Shown: positions 32,532 through 41,058 of the stretch, piece by piece
Layout: the number at the start of each line of letters is the position of its first letter
Position numbering within the stretch: position 1 is the stretch's first letter
Assembly (NCBI GenBank): GCA_016235865.1
Contig: JACRIK010000029.1
Location: 1 to 52,384, forward strand
DNA length: 52,384 nucleotides
From: Planctomycetota bacterium
GTDB taxonomy: Bacteria > Planctomycetota > MHYJ01 > JACQXL01
Direction: 5' to 3'
Notes under the pieces: generated by a model
What the model saw: the letters and a program-made list of their open reading frames with translations, nothing else
What the model was told of the DNA's origin: nothing
The model's database searches: none
Translations under genes and position numbers: made by a program

Positions 32532-34274
32532 TTATCCCGCCAGGAGCGGGACTAAACGCTCTGCGATGAATGCCACCGCCTTATCCAGCTCCACGCTTTC
32601 CTTCTTCCCGCTGGCCCGGGTTTTCAGGTCCACCTTCTTCTCTTTCAAACCCTTACCGATGGTAACTATCAGCGGGATACCCAGCAGATCCGCATCCTTG
32701 AATTTGATGCCCGGCGATACCTCGCGGTCGTCCCAGAGCACCTCGGTGCCCCGGTTGGTCAGCCCGTCATAGATATCCTTTGACGCCTGGAATATCTCCT
32801 CATCAGCCGGGTTAATAGAAATAATCAGCACCTGATACGGCGCCAGGGCCTCGGCCCAGATAATCCCGTTCTGGTCAAATGAATTCTCGATAGCCGCGGC
32901 AATGATGCGGTTGACGCCGATGCCGTAACAACCCATAATCATCGGATGCCGCACTCCTTTTTCGTCCAGGAACTGGGCATTAAGCGCCTGGGAATACTTG
33001 GTGCCTAACTTAAAGATATGCCCCAGTTCAATCCCGTTCAATATCTTCAACCCCGGCTTGCCGCAACCCGGACAGACATCCTTATCCGTAATCATCCGGA
33101 TATCCGCGGACTGGTCTATCTTGAAATCGCGGTTGATATTGGTATTCAAAAGATGCGCATCCAACTTATTGGCGCCGGTAATGAAATCCATCAGCCCGAC
33201 TACGGAATAATCAGCAATGATGGTGATATTCTTTAAGCCCACCGGGCCGGAAAACCCCACCGGGCCGTTGGTTACCTTGGCTATGGTCTTGTCATCAGCC
33301 AGTTCGCAGGACGCGGTCCCTTCGGGTTCCATCACCGGTGAATTAAGCAGTTTGGCCAGCTTGGACAGGTTCAGTTCATAATCGCCCCTCACCAGCGCCG
33401 CCACCGGTCCTTTGGAGGTATTGCAAATCATGGTCTTGACCATCTGTTCGGGCTTGGCATTGAGGAACCCGGCCAGCGCCTCGATAGTTGACTTGCCTGG
33501 GGTGGCCACTTCCTTAAGCGCCTTGAATTCCCCCTTATTAAAGGGGGATTTAGGGGGTTGTATCGTCGCCAAATCCGGATTAGAGCTATAACTGCACTGG
33601 GTGCAGGTCACGAACAGGTCTTCGCCGGCCGGAGACGGGCAGGTGAATTCATGCGAGCCGCTCCCGCCCATCAGGCCCGGGTCGGCCTCGATTATCTTAT
33701 ACGGAAGTTTACACCGGTCAAAGATGCGGCAATAGGCGTCATACATCTTCTTATAACTCTGGTCCAAAGACGCCGTATCCGTATGAAAGCTGTAGGCGTC
33801 CATCATCAGGAATTCCTTGCTCCGGATAATCCCGAACCTGGGCCGGAGTTCATCCCGGAACTTGGTCTGAATCTGGTATAAGGTCACCGGCAGTTGCCGG
33901 TAAGATGAAACCTCATTGGCAACGAGCGAGGTGATAATCTCTTCGTGGGTCGGCCCAAGCACATTCAGTTTCCCGGTCCGGTCTATCACCTTGAACATGT
34001 TATCGCCGAAATCCTTTAGCCGTCCGGTCTGTTCCCAGGGTTCAGGCGGATGCAGAGCCGGTAGCAACACTTCCAAAGCCCCAGCCCGGTCCATCTCCTG
34101 GCGCACTATATTAATAACCTTATTAAGGATTCTCATGCCCAGAGGCAGATAATTATAGGTGCCGGCGGCCAGTTTGCGGATTAAGCCGGCCCGCATCATC
34201 AGCTTGTGGCTGATGCTCTCGGCATCGGCCGGGTCTTCCTTGACTGTTGGTATAAAACTATTGGTCCATTTCAT
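32532..34274 (-). CDS. proS: prolyl-tRNA synthetase (bacterial type)
   Basis: 580 residues from the ATG at 34274; the frame extends 38 residues upstream into repeat DNA. Charges tRNA-Pro and edits mischarged alanine. Class II motifs are visible: motif 1 region 'AGTYNYLPLGMRIL', motif 2 'KFRDELRPRFGIIRSKEFLMMDAYSF', and C-terminal motif 3 'MGCYGIGVNRIIAAAIE'. The editing INS domain lies between (about 225-390). Within the start of INS about 13 residues (IQPPKSPFNKGEF) are encoded by a dispersed palindromic repeat (33528-33558). The C-terminal anticodon-binding domain is present. Confidence 0.94.
   Translation of the reverse strand: MKWTNSFIPTVKEDPADAESISHKLMMRAGLIRKLAAGTYNYLPLGMRILNKVINIVRQEMDRAGALEVLLPALHPPEPWEQTGRLKDFGDNMFKVIDRTGKLNVLGPTHEEIITSLVANEVSSYRQLPVTLYQIQTKFRDELRPRFGIIRSKEFLMMDAYSFHTDTASLDQSYKKMYDAYCRIFDRCKLPYKIIEADPGLMGGSGSHEFTCPSPAGEDLFVTCTQCSYSSNPDLATIQPPKSPFNKGEFKALKEVATPGKSTIEALAGFLNAKPEQMVKTMICNTSKGPVAALVRGDYELNLSKLAKLLNSPVMEPEGTASCELADDKTIAKVTNGPVGFSGPVGLKNITIIADYSVVGLMDFITGANKLDAHLLNTNINRDFKIDQSADIRMITDKDVCPGCGKPGLKILNGIELGHIFKLGTKYSQALNAQFLDEKGVRHPMIMGCYGIGVNRIIAAAIENSFDQNGIIWAEALAPYQVLIISINPADEEIFQASKDIYDGLTNRGTEVLWDDREVSPGIKFKDADLLGIPLIVTIGKGLKEKKVDLKTRASGKKESVELDKAVAFIAERLVPLLAG
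33528..33558. repeat. dispersed palindromic repeat, copy 2, within proS
   Basis: CCCCCTTATTAAAGGGGG followed by ATTTAGGGGG, the same family as the intergenic copies at 29697, 48905 and 51972. The reading frame of proS is kept through it. Confidence 0.75.
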
Positions 34275-34333
34275 AAAACAATAATATATCTCTATCAGAT
34301 AAAGGTCAAGGAAAAGAAATAAGTTATTGCCAC

Positions 34334-34412
34334 TGGCGCCGAAGCGCCATGGCGCCCTAATGGCGCCAAAAGAACACAAAGGGGTCATTCCTGCGAAAGC
34401 AGGAATCCAGAC
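34334..34412. repeat. two REP-like palindromes upstream of proS
   Basis: 34334-34371 holds the TGGCGCCGAAGCGCCATGGC-type palindrome also found at 20580. 34384-34411 holds GTCATTCCTGCGAAAGCAGG-type sequence, a relative of the palindrome in the 1595-1783 element. They begin the 699-base gap between proS (34274) and the next gene (34974). Apart from these repeats and the minisatellite the gap shows no gene. Confidence 0.6.
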
Positions 34413-34518
34413 GCTAATTCTTTATATTCTTCGTGTCTTAGTGCCTTAGTGGCAAATTAGTATAATTTCTCGCATTGGGAGTGGTATGTTCATAAGAGGG
34501 GCGGAGTATTTACTTACC

Positions 34519-34740
34519 AGACCGGGAGGGGATACTATATAGGCCGGGAGTGGGTACTGCATAGACCGGGAGAGGATACTACATGGACCGGGAGAGGATA
34601 CTACATAGACCGGGAGAGGATACTACATAGACCGGGAGAGGATACTACATGGACCGGGAGGGGATACTACATGGACCGGGAGGGGATACTACATAGGCCG
34701 GGAGAGGATACTGCATAGACCGGGAGTAGGTAGATACTAC
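34519..34740. repeat. 22-bp minisatellite, about ten units
   Basis: Nine full head-to-tail 22-base units (core ACCGGGAGAGGATACTAC with AGG/AGA/GGA variants at the start) run from 34519 to 34716, with a degenerate tenth to 34740. There are no spacers, and 22 is not a multiple of three, so it is neither CRISPR nor a coding repeat. It is followed at 34743-34759 by a GGGGGG...CCCCCC hairpin. Copy number could vary between strains. Confidence 0.9.
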
Positions 34741-34973
34741 CCGGGGGGTACCTCCCCCCTCCCGCTATAAGGGATTGATTTATAATGGTTTACGGAAGAG
34801 AAAATAGCCCAAAATGGCCTGTTTTAGGGGTATCCATACGGGTTAAAAAGACGTCTCTACGGGTTATGGCGCCAAGGCGCCACAAGTTATAAGGACATCC
34901 CCATAAATTATAGGTAGATACCGATATAGGTATGGAAATGGGCTAAGCGACCCCCTTCAGGGATGGATACTGG

Positions 34974-36644
34974 TTATTGCAGTAGCCGGAGACTCGCGCG
35001 ACGTAATCCCATAAGCAACAGGATAAACAGGAACGGTTCTATGCCCAGATAGCCGCAGACCCCGCGGCTGTCGTGAGCGCCGCCGCTGGAGCCGGCCAAG
35101 GCGCCTTCCTGGTTAAGGTCAAAGGCGATAATGCCCCGATAGGTTGTCGTGGAATAGGTTATCTCAATATAGGCCGTGTAGGTCTGGTAGTCATCAAGAT
35201 TGGGATTATCCCAGGTGGTCCTGAAAACCCCCCAGGTATCCGGGGTTGAGGAAGTCATGGTTCTGAGGTCGCTGTCCGCAAAGTCAGTGATGGTGATAGT
35301 GACGCTGTCCGGCGCGGCGATAATCATCCCGTCATAGGTCAGCCAACTGGTGGTTTCCAGCCGGTTTGAGACGATGTTATAATTGATATTTCCCTTGACC
35401 TCCCAGGTATGCGTGGTTCCGCCTGCGTCCAATTCAATCTCAAATGTCGAGGCGCTTCGGTAAGGGGTGGTAGCATATGTTACTTCGCTTTTCGCCCAAT
35501 AGGTTTTATTGGCTACCAGCGTGGTATTGGTCCAGGTGATAGTAAAAACACCATCAACACTCGGAATATTTGATTCAAGCGTCCTGACAAGGTTATCGTA
35601 TTGGTCGTAGATGTCAATACGCAGATTGGTCAGGAGCGGGTTACCTTCCGGGTCCAAGACCGGCATTACCAACCCGTCCCTCGTAAACCAGCCGGTAGCA
35701 GTCAGACTATTATCAGACGGTTCATAGTTAAAGGTAACCGGTATCTGCCAGTTGTGAACCACAGACCCTTCCATCTTAATGGTGAATGTCCTATCAGCGT
35801 TAGCATCCCAGTTGTCCACGCCGGTATCCAGATACCCCATCTTGGTAAATATGGAGTTATGATTAGTATTATAAGGATAACCAATAGTTTTCGGAGAACT
35901 AACCGGATATATGGTCAAACCGCGGGTCGGATCCTGATATGTCATTGTTTTCATATGTTCGTTAGTCACCGTATCCAGGACATTGAAAGTAATGTAATAA
36001 TAATCAATAGAGAATGGATTAGGGCTCTGGCCGTAGGCGGCTAAATCCCGGCTGTCGCAGATTCTGACCTTACTGTTGGCCTTTAGGCCACCCCGGTCCG
36101 GAATAGTCCAGTTATAAGAGCCGGTGTTTGAGGTGGTGATGACCAATTGGTTGTCGCTGACGAAGTTATCCGTAGAATAATATATTCCGACTGTGGGGAC
36201 CGTGCCGGTGATAGCCCAACTGATGGTCTCGGTTCTGTTGGTGACCCATCTTTCGCCGCCGTCCGGGGCAAGCACATTGATATCGGCCCTGATTTTGAAT
36301 GCCGCTGAGGTGCTTGATATTGATGGGGTGTCGAACGAGGAGACCCTGACCTTGACGCTGAAGTCCGGGGTGATGTCATTTGGGATGGTCCAGGCATAAC
36401 CATTGGTATTATCGCAGGTGGTAATGGCATTTATATCGCTGACAAAATCATCCTTGGAATATTCTATGTTGACCGTGGCGATAGCGCCTTCGCTGGTCCA
36501 GGTAATGGGCTCGCTGGCGCCGACCTTGAGCGACTCGCTGCCGGCCGGATAGGTCACGGTAATCGCATCAGCCGGGGCAGCCAGCGCGCTGACCATCAGG
36601 ATGAGAGCAGCCAGTGCAGTCCCAAGGATAATCTTGTTAATCAT
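34974..36644 (-). CDS. secreted Ig-like-domain protein with a sorting-type C-terminus
   Basis: 556 residues. Signal peptide (MINKIILGTALAALILMVSA). Two tandem N-terminal beta-sandwich domains (about 28-120 and 122-215) share the pattern 'GxSESLKVGASEPITWTSEG...VNIEYS.D.FVSD...NT.GYAWTIPND'. Two or three larger repeats follow (about 225-520), marked by 'W.....TYDGM(I/V)' and 'Y.TT.YR...'. The last 30 residues are a Gly-rich stretch, Cys-Gly (GVCGYLGIEP), a hydrophobic run (FLFILLLMGL) and Arg residues. This resembles bacterial CTERM-type sorting signals that are cleaved by dedicated proteases. Likely displayed on the cell surface. Confidence 0.7.
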   Translation of the reverse strand: MINKIILGTALAALILMVSALAAPADAITVTYPAGSESLKVGASEPITWTSEGAIATVNIEYSKDDFVSDINAITTCDNTNGYAWTIPNDITPDFSVKVRVSSFDTPSISSTSAAFKIRADINVLAPDGGERWVTNRTETISWAITGTVPTVGIYYSTDNFVSDNQLVITTSNTGSYNWTIPDRGGLKANSKVRICDSRDLAAYGQSPNPFSIDYYYITFNVLDTVTNEHMKTMTYQDPTRGLTIYPVSSPKTIGYPYNTNHNSIFTKMGYLDTGVDNWDANADRTFTIKMEGSVVHNWQIPVTFNYEPSDNSLTATGWFTRDGLVMPVLDPEGNPLLTNLRIDIYDQYDNLVRTLESNIPSVDGVFTITWTNTTLVANKTYWAKSEVTYATTPYRSASTFEIELDAGGTTHTWEVKGNINYNIVSNRLETTSWLTYDGMIIAAPDSVTITITDFADSDLRTMTSSTPDTWGVFRTTWDNPNLDDYQTYTAYIEITYSTTTYRGIIAFDLNQEGALAGSSGGAHDSRGVCGYLGIEPFLFILLLMGLRRASLRLLQ

Positions 36645-36773
36645 AATATTATCTCCTTATAATTTATTAGCAACTAAAACGCTGATGCTCATCTCACAGA
36701 TGCTTTCAATCTATATATTAATATAAACGTTATTCCTGACTTGTCAAGTGGAATCTGAAAAATACTCCAGTGT

Positions 36774-37391
36774 TTAACTGACACTGACCAATTTAATTAT
36801 AAACCCGCTGATTTGCTTCTTGGAGGTATTGTTAAACCGCTTGACCAAGCCCTGTCTACTATACATTTCAACCGTGGACCTGTCACTGCCAAAGGCATCC
36901 GGAGAGTTCAGGACCACATAATCAAGATTCTTGGCCCTTAGTTTCTTCAGGGCGTTACGCTTACCATTATCTGTCTCCAGGGCAAAGCCGATGAGAACCC
37001 TTTTTCCCTTTTTCCGCCCTAATTTCCTGAGGATATCCACAGTCGGAATGAGTTTAAGATTAAAGGTCTTAGAGGTCTTCTTTAACTTGCCCTTGAAACA
37101 ATGGACCGGGGTGTAGTCACTGACCGCCGCGGCCATTATGACCGCATCGGTCTTGGCGTATGCCTTCATCACGGCCTGATACATCTGATGGGCCGAGGTT
37201 ATCTTTATAATACGAACTCCGGACGGGGCTTTTAGCCCGGTCGGGCCTGAGATGAGAGTGACCTGATGACCCTTGCCTTTAGCGGCCCGGGCCAGTTCAT
37301 AGCCCATCTTGCCTGAGGACAGGTTAGCCAGATAGCGAACCCGGTCGATGTATTCGTAGGTCGGCCCGGCTGTAATGAGAATATTCGCCAT
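36774..37391 (-). CDS. coaB: phosphopantothenate-cysteine ligase, stand-alone CoaB domain
   Basis: 205 residues. Joins cysteine to 4'-phosphopantothenate in coenzyme A synthesis. Family landmarks: 'ILITAGPTYEYIDRVRYLANLSSGKMGYELA', 'VTLISGPT', 'AAAVSDYTP', the Lys-rich 'FKGKLKKTSKTFNLKLIPTVDILRKLG' and 'LIGFALET'. In most bacteria CoaB is fused behind CoaC as one protein of about 400 residues. Here CoaC is a separate gene just upstream, with 71 bases and in-frame stops between them. Confidence 0.9.
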   Translation of the reverse strand: MANILITAGPTYEYIDRVRYLANLSSGKMGYELARAAKGKGHQVTLISGPTGLKAPSGVRIIKITSAHQMYQAVMKAYAKTDAVIMAAAVSDYTPVHCFKGKLKKTSKTFNLKLIPTVDILRKLGRKKGKRVLIGFALETDNGKRNALKKLRAKNLDYVVLNSPDAFGSDRSTVEMYSRQGLVKRFNNTSKKQISGFIIKLVSVS

Positions 37392-37462
37392 AAGTAGACA
37401 GTAGGCAGTACACAGTAGACAGGTAAAATAAATACCTGGTACTGTTTGCTCCTTTAACTGGA

Positions 37463-38020
37463 TTATTTAATAAGCGAACCCAGATATTTTATGATAGTGT
37501 CAAAGTCAGCCAACCGGCCGATACCTGAGCCGCAAACCAGATGACCCTTGGCCGGGTCTATGAAATGATAGCCCTGTTCTTTTAGGCGCTTGATGTTGTT
37601 CTGGACAATCGGATTAAGGTACATTCGTTCATTCATGGCCGGGGCAATGATAACCTTAGACGCCTTGACCGACATAACCAAGGTGGTCAGGGCATCGTCC
37701 GCAATGCCCGAGGCAATCTTGCCGATGATATTCCCGCTGGCCGGCGCAATCAGCAGCGCCGAGAGTTTCTCCGCCAGGGCAATGTGCTGTGGGTCGAATT
37801 CATAATCCTCAGTAAATAAATCCGTAATAACCTTATGGTGCGACAGGGTCTGGAATGTCAGGGGCGTGACGAATTTCGCGGCCCCGGCGGTCATAACCAC
37901 CGTGATATTTGCGCCCTGCTGGCTTAGGTAGGAAACCAGCTCGGCCGTCTTGTAGGCGGCAATGCTGCCGGTGACGCCGATGCCGATTTCCTTGCCTTTA
38001 AACTGGTTCTTGGTGACCAT
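37463..38020 (-). CDS. coaC: phosphopantothenoylcysteine decarboxylase, stand-alone CoaC
   Basis: 185 residues. Flavoprotein that decarboxylates phosphopantothenoylcysteine. 'GVTGSIAAYKTAELVSYL' binds FMN, and the catalytic His region lies around 'PQHIALAEKLSALLIAPASGN'. The 'APAMNERMYLNPIVQNN' substrate motif and the C-terminal 'GHLVCGSGIGRLAD' with the catalytic Cys are present. It ends before any ligase domain. The start is three bases after the rpoZ stop. Confidence 0.92.
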   Translation of the reverse strand: MVTKNQFKGKEIGIGVTGSIAAYKTAELVSYLSQQGANITVVMTAGAAKFVTPLTFQTLSHHKVITDLFTEDYEFDPQHIALAEKLSALLIAPASGNIIGKIASGIADDALTTLVMSVKASKVIIAPAMNERMYLNPIVQNNIKRLKEQGYHFIDPAKGHLVCGSGIGRLADFDTIIKYLGSLIK

Positions 38021-38023
38021 ATA

Positions 38024-38242
38024 TTATTTCTTTTTTGTCTTGGTCTCCTCGCCCGCCACCGTTAACCGGTCATCCAGGATCTCATCCAACATCGGTTCCA
38101 TCAGGGCATAAAACGCCTTGTCCTGCTTTAAGCCGGCCTGCCTAAGGTCCCTAATGCGATGGATGAGGATAGCGGTTAATTTCAGCCGGCCGCCCAGTTT
38201 ATCGGCTGCCAATTCTATCTTCTTCTCCAAGCTGTTTACCAT
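38024..38242 (-). CDS. rpoZ: RNA polymerase omega subunit
   Basis: 72 residues. The sequence '...LAADKLGGRLKLTAILIHRIRDLRQAG......KAFYALMEPMLDEIL' follows the omega pattern ('NRFELVLLAAKRARQL.....AL.EI'), and its place between gmk and coaBC is the usual bacterial arrangement. Omega aids RNA polymerase assembly. Sequence similarity is weak by eye, so the call rests partly on position. Confidence 0.72.
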   Translation of the reverse strand: MVNSLEKKIELAADKLGGRLKLTAILIHRIRDLRQAGLKQDKAFYALMEPMLDEILDDRLTVAGEETKTKKK

Positions 38243-38328
38243 ATTTATTATCTCGCTTTCTTAGGGTCCCGCCTGAAGCGGGACTCTTAGACCTCGCCGT
38301 AACCCATAAGGGCGGAGGCGGGTTACAT

Positions 38329-38916
38329 TTAGTATAAATTCTTTTTCACTATCTGCCGCATCTCTCCGACAGCCCGGGCAATGCGGTCGTTAATAACGTG
38401 GAAATCGTAATCGCGGGCATAGCGCATCTCAGCCCTGGCCCGCTTGAGGCGCTTATTTATCTCCGCTAATGTCTCCCGGCTCTGCCGTTTAATCAGCCGC
38501 TGTTTCAAGGTCCGGGCATCCGGCGGCAGGATAAAGATATAGACGCCCTTAAATCCCTTTCGTTTTAACGCCCTGGCGCCCCGGACATCAACCCGCAACA
38601 GCGGATATCTGCCCTGCCTGAAGACGCCGTTGAGCGACGCAACCGGCGTTCCATAATAATTACCAAAAAGCCGGGTATATTCAACAAATTTCTTATTTCT
38701 TATGCCGCCGGTAAATCCCTTAACAGTAAGGAAGTGATAATCCCGTCCGTCCTTTTCGCCGGGCCGGGGCTGGCGCGTGGTGGCGGTAATACAGGGTTTC
38801 AGCCGCCGCTCCAGGCGTAAGAGGTGTTCGCACAGGGTGGTCTTGCCCACGCCGGACGGGCCGGAAACAACTAAAATCTGGCGTAAAATAGTATCTCTCC
38901 CTTGCGAACTTTCCAT
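38329..38916 (-). CDS. gmk: guanylate kinase
   Basis: 195 residues. Phosphorylates GMP to GDP. P-loop 'ILVVSGPSGVGKTTLCEHLL', GMP-binding 'TATTRQPRPGEKDGRDYHFL', then 'FVEYTRLFGNYYGTPVASLNGV', 'LLRVDVRGARALKRKG', 'IFILPPD' and 'RLKRARAEMRYARDYDFHVIND'. The annotated ATG sits directly behind AAGGA, closer than ideal, so the exact start is uncertain within a few codons. Part of the yicC-gmk-rpoZ-coaC-coaB run. Confidence 0.93.
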   Translation of the reverse strand: MESSQGRDTILRQILVVSGPSGVGKTTLCEHLLRLERRLKPCITATTRQPRPGEKDGRDYHFLTVKGFTGGIRNKKFVEYTRLFGNYYGTPVASLNGVFRQGRYPLLRVDVRGARALKRKGFKGVYIFILPPDARTLKQRLIKRQSRETLAEINKRLKRARAEMRYARDYDFHVINDRIARAVGEMRQIVKKNLY

Positions 38917-38958
38917 TCCTTAGGGTATACCCCCACACCTATGCATAGGTGTAGGTGG

Positions 38959-39912
38959 TTATTCAATATTCTGCACCTGTTCCTTGATTTTCTCCAGTTC
39001 GCTCTTAAGCGAAATCACCGCATAGGTTATGGTAGTATTGGCGGACTTGCTGCCGATGGTGTTAATCTCCCTGAGCATCTCCTGGGTGATGAAGTCGAGT
39101 TTCTTACCCACCTCGTTATTCTGTTTTAAGGTGGCAGTAAACTCAGTTATATGCGAAGACAATCTTTTTATCTCCTCGTTGATATCCGACTTCTGGGCAA
39201 AGAGCGCCACCTCAACCGCGATATTGCGCTCCAGGCTGCTGAGGTCATTATTTCGGTTCTTTGGCTTGGCCCCATTATCAGGGTTGGAATGGCCTGAAAA
39301 ATCCTTGTTCAGGGTGTATTTGTCCAGCACGTCCTGCAACCTCTTCCTGAAAGACGCCTCATAATCCGCCCGGATAGACGGCACAAACTTTTCTATCTTA
39401 TTCAGGGAATCGCCCATCCGGTTCAGGTCTTTCTGGAGCGTCTTGGCCAGGCGGTCGCCTTCCCGCTGCCGCATCTTGACCAGGTTGCCCAGCGCCTGCC
39501 TGATTACCTTAACTATATACGACCATTCCTTATTGGTGATGTAATCGGTCTTGACCACCGGCTCCAGGACGCCGGGCAGGTTAATCAGGGTGTTAAGCGG
39601 AATATCATCCTTTAACCCCAGGGTTTTCTGGAGCAGTTTTAACTCCTGGTGATAATGCTTGATGATGGCCCGGTTGATTATCAATCGCGGGGTCCGGTCG
39701 GAGAATACCTTGATAAAAAGATTAATCGCGCCCCGCTTGAGATACTGGCGGGCAATCTCTTCGATATCGCTTTCATAGCCGCTCAGCAGTTCAGGCAGGT
39801 TCATCTTGAGATTCAGGAACCGGTTATTGACCGAGCGGACCTCGACCCTGATATTAAGCCGATTGGGGGCAATCCGGCCCCGGGCCTCGCCGTATCCGGT
39901 CATGCTCTTCAT
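38959..39912 (-). CDS. yicC: YicC-family endoribonuclease-like protein
   Basis: 317 residues, a little longer than the usual 290. Opens with the family signature MKSMTGYGEARG and carries 'VRSVNNRFLNLKMNLPELLSGYESDIEEIARQYLKRGAINLFI'. It ends 'NNEVGKKLDFITQEMLREINTIGSKSANTTITYAVISLKSELEKIKEQVQNIE', typical of YicC. E. coli YicC is reported to be a ribonuclease. A stretch of about 20 residues ('DKYTLNKDFSGHSNPDNGAKPKNRNNDLSSLE') is longer than usual. The start abuts the pyrE stop. Confidence 0.93.
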   Translation of the reverse strand: MKSMTGYGEARGRIAPNRLNIRVEVRSVNNRFLNLKMNLPELLSGYESDIEEIARQYLKRGAINLFIKVFSDRTPRLIINRAIIKHYHQELKLLQKTLGLKDDIPLNTLINLPGVLEPVVKTDYITNKEWSYIVKVIRQALGNLVKMRQREGDRLAKTLQKDLNRMGDSLNKIEKFVPSIRADYEASFRKRLQDVLDKYTLNKDFSGHSNPDNGAKPKNRNNDLSSLERNIAVEVALFAQKSDINEEIKRLSSHITEFTATLKQNNEVGKKLDFITQEMLREINTIGSKSANTTITYAVISLKSELEKIKEQVQNIE

Positions 39913-40542
39913 TTACTTTAATCCTCTTGAGCCGGGTTTTTCAGCCGGTATGCCCTGCTTGCAGAGCGGGCAGTTATCCGGCCGGTATATCGGCGGGTTA
40001 ACCTGGATGATGGAATTATATCTTATGCCGAAGATTTCCTTGCCTTTCTCGGGACGGCGGTCCACCAGCGAGATAATACCAAGCACCTTGGCGCCCTGCT
40101 GGGTTATGACATCGACCACCTCCTTGACCGAGCCGCCGGTGGTAATGACATCCTCGGCTACGATGACCTGGCTTCCATCAGGCACGTTAAATCCCCGGCG
40201 CAAAGCCAATTTTCCCTCGACCCGCTCCAGATACATGGCCTGGGCCTTGTGGCGCAAACCAATACCCTTCCTTTGCCATCCCGAATTCATTCGGGAAAGC
40301 GCTCGGGCTAATTCATAGGAAAGAATGATACCGCCCAGGGCCGGGCCGACCACGATGTCTATGCCCTTGTTCTTCCAGGGTTTAATCAACTCCCTAGCCA
40401 GCTTGGCGGTCACTTTGGGGTCTTCCAGAATCCGGGCGCACTGGACATAGGTGTCGCTGTGGTTGCCCGAGGTCAGGATAAAATGCCCCTTCCTGACTGC
40501 CTGCAGTTTCTCGAATAATTTTATATAATTATCTGTGTTCAC
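39913..40542 (-). CDS. pyrE: orotate phosphoribosyltransferase
   Basis: 209 residues with a GTG start. Makes orotidine 5'-phosphate from orotate and PRPP. Visible are 'GHFILTSGNHSDTYVQCARI', 'VVGPALGGIILSYELARAL', the PRPP loop 'VIVAEDVITTGGSVKEV', and a C-terminal 'NPPIYRPDNCPLCKQG' ending found in a subset of PyrE proteins. About 15 residues between 'RALS' and 'AMYLER' are unexpected; their DNA (about 40275-40300) includes the palindrome TCCCGAATTCATTCGGGA, so they look repeat-derived. Confidence 0.93.
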   Translation of the reverse strand: MNTDNYIKLFEKLQAVRKGHFILTSGNHSDTYVQCARILEDPKVTAKLARELIKPWKNKGIDIVVGPALGGIILSYELARALSRMNSGWQRKGIGLRHKAQAMYLERVEGKLALRRGFNVPDGSQVIVAEDVITTGGSVKEVVDVITQQGAKVLGIISLVDRRPEKGKEIFGIRYNSIIQVNPPIYRPDNCPLCKQGIPAEKPGSRGLK

Positions 40543-40582
40543 TTATCAACGTCTTTCATAACGCCGGATGCCCAGCGCCTGC

Positions 40583-41050
40583 TCATCTTCCCGTCGGAGA
40601 AACCGGAGCCGGTGCCGGTGCTTCCGGCGGTTTAGGCGGCGCCGGAGGAGTTACCGGTGCGGGTGGATTAACCGGCTGCGGCGGATTAGCCGTGACGGGC
40701 GTCTGAGGAACAGCCACCGGCGCAGTTGCAGTCGGTGTCACCTGGGAGGTTGCCACCTCTTTAGCCGGTGGAGCCTCTTTTTCATTGCTGATTAAGCCCC
40801 GGCTTATAGAAGTCCGCGGCATTTGGGCCAGAATAATAGCCAGAAGCAGGAATATCACGGCCAGGACCACAGTGACTCTGGTGGCCACTGAAATGGCTTT
40901 GACGCCCAGGAATGAATCCATTCCGCCGCCGCCGCCGAAGGCGCCGGCCAGCCCGCTCTCGCTATAATGCGGCTGGAGCAGTATTATCACAATGAGCAGA
41001 ACGCTCACGATTACAAATAACACGGTTAAAAGTACTATCAGTATACCCAT
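40583..41050 (-). CDS. secG: preprotein translocase subunit SecG
   Basis: 155 residues. Two membrane segments (about 3-25 and 53-75) with the conserved 'ILLQPHYSESGLAGAFGGGGG' loop between them; part of the SecYEG channel. A long Pro/Ala/Thr-rich tail (about 95-155) follows, longer than in model SecG and presumably disordered. It lies 8 bases downstream of tpiA, a common pairing. Confidence 0.92.
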   Translation of the reverse strand: MGILIVLLTVLFVIVSVLLIVIILLQPHYSESGLAGAFGGGGGMDSFLGVKAISVATRVTVVLAVIFLLLAIILAQMPRTSISRGLISNEKEAPPAKEVATSQVTPTATAPVAVPQTPVTANPPQPVNPPAPVTPPAPPKPPEAPAPAPVSPTGR

Positions 41051-41058
41051 ACCTATAT

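Noticed and set aside
34519-34740. CRISPR array
   Set aside because: The units abut each other with no spacers and no cas genes are present; it is a minisatellite.
36774-38020. Frameshifted single coaBC gene
   Set aside because: The two domains are separated by 71 bases containing several stops, each is complete and each has its own start.
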